Below, piece by piece: positions 40,964 to 48,674 of a stretch of DNA of 48,674 nucleotides; within the stretch, counting starts at the first letter, position 1; each line of letters begins with the position of its first letter. The DNA comes from Bacillus pseudomycoides DSM 12442 (GTDB lineage Bacteria > Bacillota > Bacilli > Bacillales > Bacillaceae_G): assembly GCF_000161455.1 (NCBI RefSeq), contig NZ_CM000745.1, positions 14,975 to 63,648 on the forward strand. The letters run 5' to 3'. A program made the translations under genes and the position numbers. The notes below the pieces were generated by a model. That model saw nothing but the letters and a program-made list of their open reading frames with translations. It was not told the origin of the DNA and ran no database searches.

Positions 40964-42361
40964 ATGCAGCGAAGAAAATCTTTAGCGCTTTCTGTTCCAT
41001 ATCATTTAGATTTTTTTAAGCAATATAAGTCTCTTTCTCAGAATAAGAATCAACATATTTTGTTAGAAAGTGGACGTGGGGGTCGTTATAGTATTGCGGG
41101 GCTCGATCCGGTAGCGGTGATTCGGGGGAAAGATGAAACGTTACATATAAGTGAAAGCGGTAAGGAAACAATAGAGAAAGGCAATCCGTTAGATTTAATG
41201 CAAAGGTATATGGAACGATGGAGAACGAATCATAATCCAGACTATCCGCCATTTCAAGGTGGTGCAATCGGATATTTTAGTTATGACTGTATCCGTTATA
41301 TTGAAAAACTTCCTTCCCTTGCGGAGGATGATGTGGATATACCTGACATATTCTTTTTATTATTTGATGACGTGTTTGTGTATGATCAACAAGAGAAAGT
41401 GTTGTGGATTATTACGCATTATATAGATGAATGTGAGGAAGCGGAAAGTCGTTTAAATGAATGGAAGAGCCTTTGGATGAAGGAAGTTCCTGAAGTTAAA
41501 TTGCCATTTGAATGTCCTGAACATAGAAATGAAGCGGTAGCTTTTACAGAAGAAGGATTTATGAAAGCTGTTCAGCGTATTCAAGAATATATTGGGGCTG
41601 GAGATGTGTTTCAAGTGAATTTGTCTACAAGACAAGAGAAAACATTACAAACACACCCACTGGAGATTTATACGAGTCTTCGTGAAATTAATCCATCACC
41701 ATATATGGGATATTTAGAGCTTGGAGATTTTCAAATTGTTAGCGGTTCACCTGAATTGTTAATTAAAAAGCAAGGGAATGAAGTGAGTACCCGTCCGATT
41801 GCTGGTACACGTTCTCGTGGGAAGAATGAACAAGAAGATGAGAGCTTAGCGAAAGAGTTAATTGAAAATGAAAAGGAACGTGCAGAACACGTCATGCTTG
41901 TGGATTTAGAGCGTAATGATTTAGGGCGAGTTTGTAAGTATGGAACTGTAGAAGTAGATGAATTTATGGTTATCGAAAAATATTCGCATGTTATGCATAT
42001 CGTTTCAAACGTTCGTGGTGAGGTCGGACGAGATAAGGATGCTTTCGATTTAGTGCGAGCTGTATTTCCAGGTGGAACGATTACGGGTGCACCCAAAATA
42101 CGTACGATGGAAATTATAGAAGAATTAGAACCTGTTCGCCGTGGGATTTATACAGGTTCAATTGGATGGATTGGTTACTCAGGAGATATGGAATTAAATA
42201 TTGTGATTCGGACGCTTCTTGCAAAAGATGGTCAAGCGTATGTGCAGGCTGGAGCAGGAATTGTAATTGACTCAAATCCGAAAAATGAATATAAAGAGTC
42301 GTTAAAAAAGGCAATCGCCCTGTGGCGTGCGAAAGAAAGTAGCGAAGAAACGGTTAGGTGA
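40964..42361 (+). CDS. pabB: Aminodeoxychorismate synthase component I
   Basis: With PabA converts chorismate and glutamine to 4-amino-4-deoxychorismate, the first step toward p-aminobenzoate and folate. The 465 residues follow the anthranilate-synthase-I fold: RPIAGTRSRGK, ELIENEKERAEHVMLVDLERND, and GGTITGAPKIRTMEII near the C-terminus. GGGGTG (40953-40958) favours the ATG at 40964 over the GTG at 40919. The 166-base leader from cysK has no visible T-box or other riboswitch. Its stop nearly abuts pabA. Confidence 0.94.
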   Translation: MQRRKSLALSVPYHLDFFKQYKSLSQNKNQHILLESGRGGRYSIAGLDPVAVIRGKDETLHISESGKETIEKGNPLDLMQRYMERWRTNHNPDYPPFQGGAIGYFSYDCIRYIEKLPSLAEDDVDIPDIFFLLFDDVFVYDQQEKVLWIITHYIDECEEAESRLNEWKSLWMKEVPEVKLPFECPEHRNEAVAFTEEGFMKAVQRIQEYIGAGDVFQVNLSTRQEKTLQTHPLEIYTSLREINPSPYMGYLELGDFQIVSGSPELLIKKQGNEVSTRPIAGTRSRGKNEQEDESLAKELIENEKERAEHVMLVDLERNDLGRVCKYGTVEVDEFMVIEKYSHVMHIVSNVRGEVGRDKDAFDLVRAVFPGGTITGAPKIRTMEIIEELEPVRRGIYTGSIGWIGYSGDMELNIVIRTLLAKDGQAYVQAGAGIVIDSNPKNEYKESLKKAIALWRAKESSEETVR

Positions 42362-42366
42362 GAGAA

Positions 42367-42954
42367 ATGATATTGATGATTGATAATTATGATTCTTTTA
42401 CATTTAATTTAGTGCAATTTCTTGGAGAACTTGGACAAGAGCTTATCGTCAAGCGCAATGATGAAATTACCATTTCAGATATTGAACAAATGAAACCTGA
42501 CTTTATTATGATTTCACCAGGTCCTTGTAGTCCGAATGAAGCTGGTATAAGTATGGATGTCATTAAATATTTTGCAGGAAAGATTCCTATTTTTGGTGTG
42601 TGTCTAGGTCATCAATCGATTGCACAGGTTTTCGGAGGCGATGTTGTTTGTGCGGATCGTTTAATGCATGGAAAAACTTCTCTTATGTATCATGATGGAA
42701 AAATGATTTTTGCAGACATTCCAAATCCATTTACAGCAACGCGTTATCATTCTCTTATTGTAAAAAAAGAAACATTGCCAGAATGTTTAGAAGTGACATC
42801 TTGGACAGAAGAGGGAGAGATTATGGCGCTTCGTCATAAAACATTGCCAATTGAAGGAGTGCAGTTTCATCCAGAATCCATTATGACTTCACATGGGAAA
42901 GAATTGCTGCAGAACTTTATTCGGAATTATAGTCCAAGTATATCATCATGTTAA
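42367..42954 (+). CDS. pabA: Aminodeoxychorismate/anthranilate synthase glutaminase component
   Basis: A class I glutamine amidotransferase of 195 residues: nucleophile C79 in FGVCLGHQS, and the His-Glu pair in VQFHPES. In B. subtilis this subunit (TrpG/PabA) serves both folate and tryptophan synthesis. Start chosen at the ATG 42367, behind AGGTGAG (42356-42362); an in-frame GTG at 42358 overlaps that site. The 3' end overlaps pabC by 7 bases. Confidence 0.94.
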   Translation: MILMIDNYDSFTFNLVQFLGELGQELIVKRNDEITISDIEQMKPDFIMISPGPCSPNEAGISMDVIKYFAGKIPIFGVCLGHQSIAQVFGGDVVCADRLMHGKTSLMYHDGKMIFADIPNPFTATRYHSLIVKKETLPECLEVTSWTEEGEIMALRHKTLPIEGVQFHPESIMTSHGKELLQNFIRNYSPSISSC

Positions 42955-43820
42955 TTTATGTGAATGGCACGTATGTGGAAGCGGATGAAGCGAAAATCTC
43001 TCCATATGATCATGGGTATTTATATGGGTTAGGTGTTTTTGAGACGTTTCGTATTTATAATGGTCATCCGTTTTTATTAGATGACCACTATGAACGTTTA
43101 ATGGATGCTCTTTCTACGTTGCAAATCAAATGGACGATGACGAAAGATGATGTGCTGTGCATTTTACAGGAGTTACTTGTAAGGAATAGGATAGACCATG
43201 CGTATGTGCGCTTTAATGTATCGGCTGGTATAGATGAAATAGGTTTACAAACAGAGGTTTATGAAGAGCCCTCTGTTATTGTGTTTATAAAGCCTTTAGC
43301 AGTCCCTGGTGTAGTGATGGAAAAGGAAGGCGTTATTTTGAAGCAAATACGAAATACGCCGGAAGGAGCATTTCGTTTAAAGTCCCATCATTATTTAAAT
43401 AACATTTTAGGAAAACGTGAAATTGGAAATGTTGTGAACAAAGAAGGGATTTTTTTTACTGAAGCAGGCCACGTAGCGGAGGGGATTGTTTCGAATCTCT
43501 TTTTTGTAAAGGAGGGTATCTTATATACACCTTCACTTGAAACTGGGATTTTAAATGGAATCACTCGTGCGTTTATTATAAGGATTGCTGAAATATTAGA
43601 TGTACATGTGGAAGAAGATTTCTTTACACAAAAGGAGTTACTTTCCGCTGATGAGGTGTTTGTAACGAATTCTATTCAAGAAATTGTTCCGCTTAATCAG
43701 ATTGGAGAATTTAATTTCCCTGGTAAAGAAGGAAAGGTTACAAAGTCTCTAATGTATGTATATGAAATGCATAGAGAAAATCTTTGGAGCCGAAATGAAC
43801 TGCGAAGAGGAGATGTGTAG
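42948..43820 (+). CDS. pabC: 4-amino-4-deoxychorismate lyase
   Basis: A PLP fold-type IV enzyme that eliminates pyruvate to give p-aminobenzoate. The 290 residues contain the Schiff-base lysine K145 in FRLKSHHYLNN, and downstream FFTEAGHVAEGIVSNLFFV and SIQEIVPL. The ATG lies inside the end of pabA without a clear ribosome binding site, so translation is probably coupled. D-amino acid and branched-chain aminotransferases share this fold; the operon context decides. Confidence 0.94.
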   Translation: MLIYVNGTYVEADEAKISPYDHGYLYGLGVFETFRIYNGHPFLLDDHYERLMDALSTLQIKWTMTKDDVLCILQELLVRNRIDHAYVRFNVSAGIDEIGLQTEVYEEPSVIVFIKPLAVPGVVMEKEGVILKQIRNTPEGAFRLKSHHYLNNILGKREIGNVVNKEGIFFTEAGHVAEGIVSNLFFVKEGILYTPSLETGILNGITRAFIIRIAEILDVHVEEDFFTQKELLSADEVFVTNSIQEIVPLNQIGEFNFPGKEGKVTKSLMYVYEMHRENLWSRNELRRGDV

Positions 43821-43821
43821 T

Positions 43822-44655
43822 GTGAAGTGGAATTATGATTTGCGCTGCGGCGAATATACATTGGATTTAAATACAAAGACATTAATCATGGGGATTTTAA
43901 ATGTTACACCAGATTCATTCTCAGATGGTGGAAACTACGATGAGATGAACGCAGCTGTAAGTCATGCGAGAGAAATGGTGAGTAATGGAGCTGATATTAT
44001 TGATATCGGTGGAGAATCAACTCGTCCTGGTTTCGCGAAAGTTTCGGTGGAAGAAGAGTTAGGGCGCGTAATCCCGATGATTCAAGCGGTTTCGAAAGAA
44101 GTGAAAGTGCCTATTTCTATTGATACGTATAAAGCTGAAGTAGCCAAGCAAGCAATTGAAGCGGGTGCTCATATTATTAATGATATCTGGGGAGCGAAGG
44201 CAGAACCGAAAATTGCAGAAGTTGCGGCACATTATAATGTGCCGATAATTTTAATGCATAATCGTGATAACACAAATTACCGTAATCTTATTGCGGATAT
44301 GATTGCGGATCTATATGAGAGTGTTAAAATTGCAAAAGGTGCAGGTGTACCTGATGAGAATATCGTTTTAGATCCGGGTATCGGTTTCGCGAAGACGCCA
44401 GAACAAAATTTAGAAGCCATGCGCAATCTAGAAAAATTACATGTGTTAGGGTATCCAGTCCTTCTTGCAACTTCGAGAAAATCGTTTATCGGTCATGTTT
44501 TAGATTTGCCGGTAGAGGAACGTGTAGAAGGCACAGGAGCATCGATTTGTCTTGGTATTGATAAAGGCTGTGAAATGATTCGTGTTCATGATGTGAAGGA
44601 AATGGCACGTATGGCAAAGATGATGGATGCAATGATTGGCAAGGGGGTAAAATGA
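43822..44655 (+). CDS. folP: Dihydropteroate synthase
   Basis: Joins p-aminobenzoate to the pterin pyrophosphate; the sulfonamide target. The 277 residues have the loop MGILNVTPDSFSDGG, GADIIDIGGESTRPG, and the C-terminal TSRKSFIG. The start is GTG at 43822 with GAGGAG (43806-43811) about 10 bases upstream; the open frame from 43756 runs back into pabC. One base separates it from the pabC stop, and folB begins immediately after its own stop. Confidence 0.95.
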   Translation: MKWNYDLRCGEYTLDLNTKTLIMGILNVTPDSFSDGGNYDEMNAAVSHAREMVSNGADIIDIGGESTRPGFAKVSVEEELGRVIPMIQAVSKEVKVPISIDTYKAEVAKQAIEAGAHIINDIWGAKAEPKIAEVAAHYNVPIILMHNRDNTNYRNLIADMIADLYESVKIAKGAGVPDENIVLDPGIGFAKTPEQNLEAMRNLEKLHVLGYPVLLATSRKSFIGHVLDLPVEERVEGTGASICLGIDKGCEMIRVHDVKEMARMAKMMDAMIGKGVK

Positions 44656-45018
44656 TTGGATAAAATTTATATTCATGATATGGAGTTTTATGGCTATCAT
44701 GGCGTATTTCCAGAGGAGAATAAATTGGGGCAAAGGTTTAAAGTGGATTTAACAGTGGAACTGGATTTAAAACAAGCGGGCGAAAGTGATAACTTAGAGC
44801 ATTCGGTAAACTACGGGGAGCTCTTTGAACTTTGTAGACAAGTGGTAGAAGATCGAACATATAAGCTTGTAGAAAGTATTGCGGAAAATATAGCGGCGAA
44901 TATATTGAATCAGTACGTAAGTATTTTGCGATGTACAGTAAAGGTTGTTAAACCGGATCCACCAATACCAGGGCACTATCGTGCTGTGGCGGTAGAAATT
45001 ACGAGAGGCCGACCATGA
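44656..45018 (+). CDS. folB: Dihydroneopterin aldolase
   Basis: Splits 7,8-dihydroneopterin to 6-hydroxymethyl-dihydropterin and glycolaldehyde. The 120 residues form the tunnelling-fold octamer unit: MEFYGYHGVFPEE near the N-terminus, SVNYGELF, and the C-terminal KPDPPIPGHYRAVAVEI. The start is TTG at 44656 with AGGGGG (44642-44647) eight bases upstream. The stop overlaps the folK ATG. Confidence 0.95.
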   Translation: MDKIYIHDMEFYGYHGVFPEENKLGQRFKVDLTVELDLKQAGESDNLEHSVNYGELFELCRQVVEDRTYKLVESIAENIAANILNQYVSILRCTVKVVKPDPPIPGHYRAVAVEITRGRP

Positions 45019-45530
45019 AAAATGTAGTATATGTTGCGTTAGGATCAAATATTGGTGATCGTTATGTTTATTTATTGCAAGCGATTGAGCTGTTAAATAA
45101 AAATCCTCATATTCAAGTGGAGGATGTCTCTTCTGTATATGAAACAGATCCAGTGGGATATACAGATCAAAATCGTTTTTTAAATTTAGTTATAAAAATT
45201 TCTACCAATTTACTGCCGCAAGAATTGTTGAAAGTAACGCAAAAGGTTGAGATAGATTTAGGAAGAAAAAGGGAGATCAGATGGGGCCCGCGAACCATTG
45301 ACATTGACATTTTGCTCTATAATCAAGAAAATATTGAAGCAGAGAATCTTATTGTGCCGCATCCGCGGATGTTCGAAAGAGCTTTTGTTATCGTTCCGTT
45401 GTTAGAGATCAATCAAGATATAAAACAAAACATTTCACGTTCGCAAGTAGATGAAATGAAAAGGCGAGAGGGAGTAACGGTATGGAAGCAGAAAAATGGG
45501 GAAGACGCATTCGTGCTTTTCGGAAGTTGA
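45015..45530 (+). CDS. folK: 2-amino-4-hydroxy-6-hydroxymethyldihydropteridine pyrophosphokinase
   Basis: Pyrophosphorylates the FolB product for FolP. The 171 residues show ALGSNIGDR, the ETDPVGYTDQNRFLN segment and the signature RWGPRTIDIDILLY with its metal-binding Asp pair, then VPHPRMFERAF. The last 49 bases overlap the small HTH gene yazB in another frame. Confidence 0.95.
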   Translation: MKNVVYVALGSNIGDRYVYLLQAIELLNKNPHIQVEDVSSVYETDPVGYTDQNRFLNLVIKISTNLLPQELLKVTQKVEIDLGRKREIRWGPRTIDIDILLYNQENIEAENLIVPHPRMFERAFVIVPLLEINQDIKQNISRSQVDEMKRREGVTVWKQKNGEDAFVLFGS

Positions 45531-45685
45531 AAGGTTATACGCAAGAAGGTTTTGCAAAGGAATTAGGGGTATCTGTATCTGTTTTAGGAGAAGTAGAGAG
45601 AGGGAATAGAACCCCTTCTCAAGATTTTGTAGTAGAAGTTGCTAAGACATTAAATATTTCAATAGATGAATTAATGCCAAAGTGA
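45482..45685 (+). CDS. yazB: XRE-family helix-turn-helix protein YazB
   Basis: A 67-residue protein consisting of little more than one Cro/CI helix-turn-helix: IRAFRKLKGYTQEGFAKELG with the recognition helix in VSVSVLGEVERG. There is no sensor domain. Its function is unknown in B. subtilis too. It starts inside folK (49-base overlap, GAGGGAG upstream) and precedes dusB by 23 bases, so it is translated from the folate operon message. It might be an operon-internal regulator; no target site is evident. Confidence 0.88.
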   Translation: MEAEKWGRRIRAFRKLKGYTQEGFAKELGVSVSVLGEVERGNRTPSQDFVVEVAKTLNISIDELMPK

Positions 45686-45708
45686 GGGTAAAGTAAGGAG
45701 ACAGTAGA

Positions 45709-46707
45709 GTGTTAAAGATTGCAAACATTGAGATGAAGAATCCAGTTGTACTAGCACCGATGGCGGGAGTGTGTAACTCTGCATTCCGTTTAACAGTAAA
45801 AGAATTTGGTGCAGGTTTAGTATGTGCTGAAATGGTAAGTGATAAGGCGATTTTATTTAATAACCAAAAAACATTAGATATGTTATATATCGATGAGAGA
45901 GAGAAGCCGCTAAGTTTACAAATTTTTGGCGGTGAGAAAGAAACGCTTGTTGGTGCTGCGAAATATGTAGATAAAAACACAACGGCGGATATTATCGATA
46001 TCAATATGGGTTGCCCAGTTCCGAAAATTACGAAGTGTGATGCTGGTGCAAAGTGGTTATTAGATCCAGATAAAGTATATGAAATGGTAGCGGCCGTTGT
46101 AGATGCTGTGGAAAAACCAGTTACAGTTAAAATGCGTATTGGCTGGGATGAAGACCACATTTTCGCAATTGAAAATGCTAGAGCTGTGGAACGTGCAGGC
46201 GGTCAAGCAGTAGCGGTTCATGGACGTACACGTGTTCAAATGTATGAAGGGAAAGCGGATTGGGATATTATTAAACAGGTAAAACAATCTGTAAATATTC
46301 CTGTTATTGGAAATGGTGACATAGAAACTCCTCAAGATGCGAAACGTATGCTTGATGAAGTAGGGGTAGATGGCGTTATGATTGGACGTGCAGCTCTTGG
46401 GGATCCATGGATGATTTATCGTACGGTAAAATATTTAGAAACAGGGGAATTAATGCCGGAACCAACAGTGCGTGAGAAAATGGATGTATGTATGTTGCAC
46501 TTAGATCGTCTTATTGACTTAAAGAATGAAGATATTGCAGTAAGAGAGATGAGAAAGCATGCAGCTTGGTATTTAAAAGGTGTTCGTGGTAATGCGAGAG
46601 TACGTAATGCAATTAATACTTGTGATACTCGTGAAGATCTTGCCTCTTTATTAGGTGCATTTGTAGAAGAAGTAGAAGCAAAACAACAAACAATTCACGT
46701 TGGTTAA
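45709..46707 (+). CDS. dusB: tRNA dihydrouridine synthase (DusB family)
   Basis: An FMN enzyme reducing specific tRNA uridines to dihydrouridine. The 332 residues contain VLAPMAGVCNSAFR, the catalytic C102 in INMGCPVPK, VKMRIGWD, HGRTR and the FMN-phosphate loop GDIETPQDA/GVMIGRAALGDPW. The start is GTG at 45709 with AAGGAG nine bases upstream. It is the last gene of the pab-fol unit, an association shared with B. subtilis (yacF). Confidence 0.94.
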   Translation: MLKIANIEMKNPVVLAPMAGVCNSAFRLTVKEFGAGLVCAEMVSDKAILFNNQKTLDMLYIDEREKPLSLQIFGGEKETLVGAAKYVDKNTTADIIDINMGCPVPKITKCDAGAKWLLDPDKVYEMVAAVVDAVEKPVTVKMRIGWDEDHIFAIENARAVERAGGQAVAVHGRTRVQMYEGKADWDIIKQVKQSVNIPVIGNGDIETPQDAKRMLDEVGVDGVMIGRAALGDPWMIYRTVKYLETGELMPEPTVREKMDVCMLHLDRLIDLKNEDIAVREMRKHAAWYLKGVRGNARVRNAINTCDTREDLASLLGAFVEEVEAKQQTIHVG

Positions 46708-46773
46708 AAGGAGGGAAGAGAGAACGTTTGACATTCCTTCTCTCACTACCTATAATTACGTGAAAGAAAGAAG

Positions 46774-46801
46774 AACTGCCAGTATGCTACTGGCAGTTTT
46801 T
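46774..46801 (+). terminator. Intrinsic terminator of the pab-fol-dusB operon
   Basis: AACTGCCAGTA (46774-46784) and TACTGGCAGTT (46788-46798) form a perfect stem around TGC, then T. A GAGAGAA/TTCTCTC hairpin without a T-run precedes it (about 46718-46744). Confidence 0.92.
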
Positions 46802-46805
46802 CTAG

Positions 46806-46835
46806 TTGAGTAGAAAATGATATACTGTATATATT
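46806..46835 (+). promoter_or_regulatory. Probable sigma-A promoter of lysS
   Basis: TTGAGT (46806-46811), an 18-base spacer and TATATT (46830-46835), 35 bases before the start codon. Confidence 0.5.
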
Positions 46836-46870
46836 GTAAAATTTAATAGAGCTGGAGTGATATCAATACC

Positions 46871-48364
46871 ATGGATAACATGAACCACGAAGAATTAAAT
46901 GACCAATTGCTTGTTCGTCGTGAGAAGTTACATAACTTACGTGAACAAGGGATCGATCCGTTTGGTAAACGTTTTGAACGTACGAATTCAACGGAAGAAT
47001 TATTAAACTTGTATGGAGAGTTCTCTAAAGAAGAATTAGAAGAGAAAGGAATCTCTGTTTCTATTGCTGGCCGTATTATGACGAAGCGCGGTAAAGGGAA
47101 AGCAGGTTTTGCACATATCCAAGATTTACACGGACAAGTTCAAATCTATGTTCGTAAAGATGCTGTTGGAGATGAGCAATATGAATTATTTAATACAGCT
47201 GACTTAGGTGATTTAGTAGGAATTGAAGGGAAAGTTTTCAAAACGAACGTAGGTGAGCTTTCAGTGAAAGCAACAGGATTTACGTTATTAACGAAAGCTC
47301 TTCGTCCACTTCCAGATAAATACCATGGATTGAAAGATGTTGAACAACGTTACCGTCAACGTTACCTAGATTTAATTACGAGCATGGAGAGTCGTGAAAC
47401 ATTTGTTACTCGTAGTAAAATCATTCGTGAAATGAGAAGATACTTAGATGATAATGGCTACCTTGAAGTGGAAACACCAATGATGCACGCGATTGCGGGT
47501 GGTGCTTCTGCTCGTCCATTCATTACGCATCATAATGCGTTAGATATGGAATTATATATGCGTATTGCAATTGAGTTACACTTAAAACGCCTTATTGTAG
47601 GTGGCTTAGAGAAGGTATACGAAATCGGCCGTGTATTCCGTAATGAAGGTGTGTCAACGCGTCATAATCCTGAATTTACAATGATCGAATTATATGAAGC
47701 ATATGCTGACTATAAAGATATTATGAAACTAACAGAAAACATGATTGCTCATATCGCAAAACAAGTACTAGGTACAACAACAATCCAGTACGGTGAGCAA
47801 GAAATTAATTTAGAGCCAGAATGGACACGTCTCCACATGGTAGATGCAATTAAACAATATTCTGGAGCAGATTTCTGGAGCCCGATGAGCGTGGAAGAAG
47901 CACGTGCATTGGCGAAAGAACATGGTGTGGAAATTAAAGATACAATGGAAGTTGGTCATATTATCAATGAATTCTTCGAACAAAAAGTAGAAGAAAAGTT
48001 AATTCAACCTACATTTATCTATGGACACCCAGTGGAAATTTCTCCGCTTGCGAAAAAGAATGATGAAGATCCACGCTTTACAGATCGTTTCGAGTTATTC
48101 ATTGTTGCTCGTGAGCATGCGAATGCATTTACGGAATTAAATGATCCAATCGATCAAAAAGAACGTTTTGAAGCGCAATTAAAAGAGCGTGAGCAAGGTA
48201 ATGATGAAGCGCATATGATGGACGATGATTATATTGAAGCACTTGAGTACGGTATGCCTCCTACAGGTGGACTTGGAATTGGTATTGATCGTCTTGTTAT
48301 GCTATTAACAAATGCGCCATCTATTCGCGACGTGCTGTTATTCCCAGCGATGCGTCATAAGTAA
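46871..48364 (+). CDS. lysS: Lysyl-tRNA synthetase (class II)
   Basis: Charges tRNA-Lys. The 497 residues have an N-terminal anticodon-binding OB fold (about 60-150: VSIAGRIMTKRGKGKAGF) and a class II catalytic domain: motif 2 with FRNEGVSTRHNPEF and motif 3 GLGIGIDRLVM. GGAGTGA lies 10 bases before the ATG at 46871. Monocistronic, with its own promoter and terminator, immediately before an rRNA-type promoter region. Confidence 0.97.
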   Translation: MDNMNHEELNDQLLVRREKLHNLREQGIDPFGKRFERTNSTEELLNLYGEFSKEELEEKGISVSIAGRIMTKRGKGKAGFAHIQDLHGQVQIYVRKDAVGDEQYELFNTADLGDLVGIEGKVFKTNVGELSVKATGFTLLTKALRPLPDKYHGLKDVEQRYRQRYLDLITSMESRETFVTRSKIIREMRRYLDDNGYLEVETPMMHAIAGGASARPFITHHNALDMELYMRIAIELHLKRLIVGGLEKVYEIGRVFRNEGVSTRHNPEFTMIELYEAYADYKDIMKLTENMIAHIAKQVLGTTTIQYGEQEINLEPEWTRLHMVDAIKQYSGADFWSPMSVEEARALAKEHGVEIKDTMEVGHIINEFFEQKVEEKLIQPTFIYGHPVEISPLAKKNDEDPRFTDRFELFIVAREHANAFTELNDPIDQKERFEAQLKEREQGNDEAHMMDDDYIEALEYGMPPTGGLGIGIDRLVMLLTNAPSIRDVLLFPAMRHK

Positions 48365-48373
48365 GACTAATCT

Positions 48374-48404
48374 AAGCTTTGGAGATTTCTCCAAAGCTTT
48401 TCTT
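48374..48404 (+). terminator. Intrinsic terminator of lysS
   Basis: AAGCTTTGGAG and CTCCAAAGCTT pair around a short loop, then TTTCTTTTT. Confidence 0.9.
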
Positions 48405-48526
48405 TTTGTCATATAATGAAGTTAAAATGATTCATTTACTATATAGAAGAAAGGTGTCTTTATGTAGGGGGATTGATACTGTTTTTATACTTTTTGATTA
48501 GGTTAAAAATTTTATTGAAAAAACTA

Positions 48527-48555
48527 TTGCATTTTAATAAATGAACTGGTATATT
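48527..48555 (+). promoter_or_regulatory. Upstream rRNA-operon-type promoter (P1)
   Basis: TTGCAT (48527-48532), a 17-base spacer and TATATT (48550-48555). It is the first of two similar promoters 95 bases apart. Confidence 0.65.
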
Positions 48556-48621
48556 TATATTCGTTGTCACGAAAGACAACAAAGAAAACAAACGAAAACA
48601 ACTTTTAAGATAAAAAAGTTG

Positions 48622-48650
48622 TTGACGAAAATGTAACGAAATGTTATATT
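48622..48650 (+). promoter_or_regulatory. Downstream rRNA-operon-type promoter (P2)
   Basis: TTGACG (48622-48627), a 17-base spacer and TATATT (48645-48650). The promoter pair after lysS matches the location of an rRNA operon in B. subtilis. The window ends 24 bases later, before any 16S sequence. The rest of the 310-base stretch after lysS has no gene; a GTTGTC/GACAAC hairpin lies between the two promoters. Confidence 0.8.
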
Positions 48651-48674
48651 GATAAAGTCGCTTCGGCGGCAATG

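Noticed and set aside
1..48674. CRISPR array, prophage, transposase or defence system
   Set aside because: No spaced direct repeats, phage structural or integrase genes, or nuclease/defence clusters were seen; gene order is the conserved Bacillus core.

Overview
The window is a conserved, origin-proximal stretch of a low-GC Firmicute chromosome. Gene order, protein sequences and intergenic repeats point to the Bacillus cereus group. It holds 50 protein-coding genes and two tRNA genes. All run left to right except abrB. Gene order follows the B. subtilis yaa-yab-yac region closely, but several B. subtilis genes are absent from their usual places: xpaC/yaaN, yaaQ/yaaR, yabE, ctc, yabS/yabT and yacD.

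Layout. 1-7.1 kb: gin (anti-sigma-G), an Orn/Lys/Arg decarboxylase, tmk, holB, ricT, yabA, a tRNA adenine methyltransferase, a GIY-YIG protein, rsmI, and abrB on the other strand. 7.1-13.2 kb: metS, tatD, rnmV, rsmA (ksgA) and the spore protease yabG, with repeat-like intergenic DNA. 13.4-20.8 kb: veg, sspF, ispE, purR, ridA, spoVG, glmU, prs, pth and fin. 20.8-30.6 kb: mfd, spoVT, yabM, yabN, rqcP, yabP, yabQ, divIC and yabR. 30.7-35.8 kb: tRNA-Met and tRNA-Glu, spoIIE, tilS and hpt. 35.9-40.8 kb: ftsH, coaX, hslO and cysK. 40.9-46.7 kb: a compact folate operon, pabB-pabA-pabC-folP-folB-folK, continuing into the small HTH gene yazB and dusB. 46.8-48.7 kb: lysS, then two tandem promoters of the type that drives rRNA operons; the window ends before any 16S sequence.

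How the genes work together. Translation and RNA maintenance (tmk/holB/mfd for DNA; metS, lysS, pth, rsmI, rsmA, rnmV, tilS, dusB, rqcP, tRNAs) is interleaved with sporulation genes under a full set of stage-specific promoters. I can read a sigma-H promoter (spoVG), a Spo0A-type sigma-A promoter with a 21-bp spacer (spoIIE), forespore sigma-F/G promoters (fin, spoVT, sspF), a sigma-E promoter (yabP) and a sigma-K promoter (yabG), plus an abrB promoter with two Spo0A boxes. Gin and Fin, two small zinc-finger anti-sigma proteins that control forespore sigma switching, both lie here.

Several starts were moved from the longest open frame to codons with a proper ribosome binding site (ricT, yabA, ispE and tilS begin at TTG or GTG). 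The least ordinary DNA is intergenic: a probable bcr1 element before glmU, a terminal-inverted-repeat element whose edge overlaps the rsmA stop codon, a long palindrome before ridA, and a structured orphan segment before rnmV. I see no defence island, prophage, insertion sequence with a transposase, CRISPR array or novel multi-gene system.
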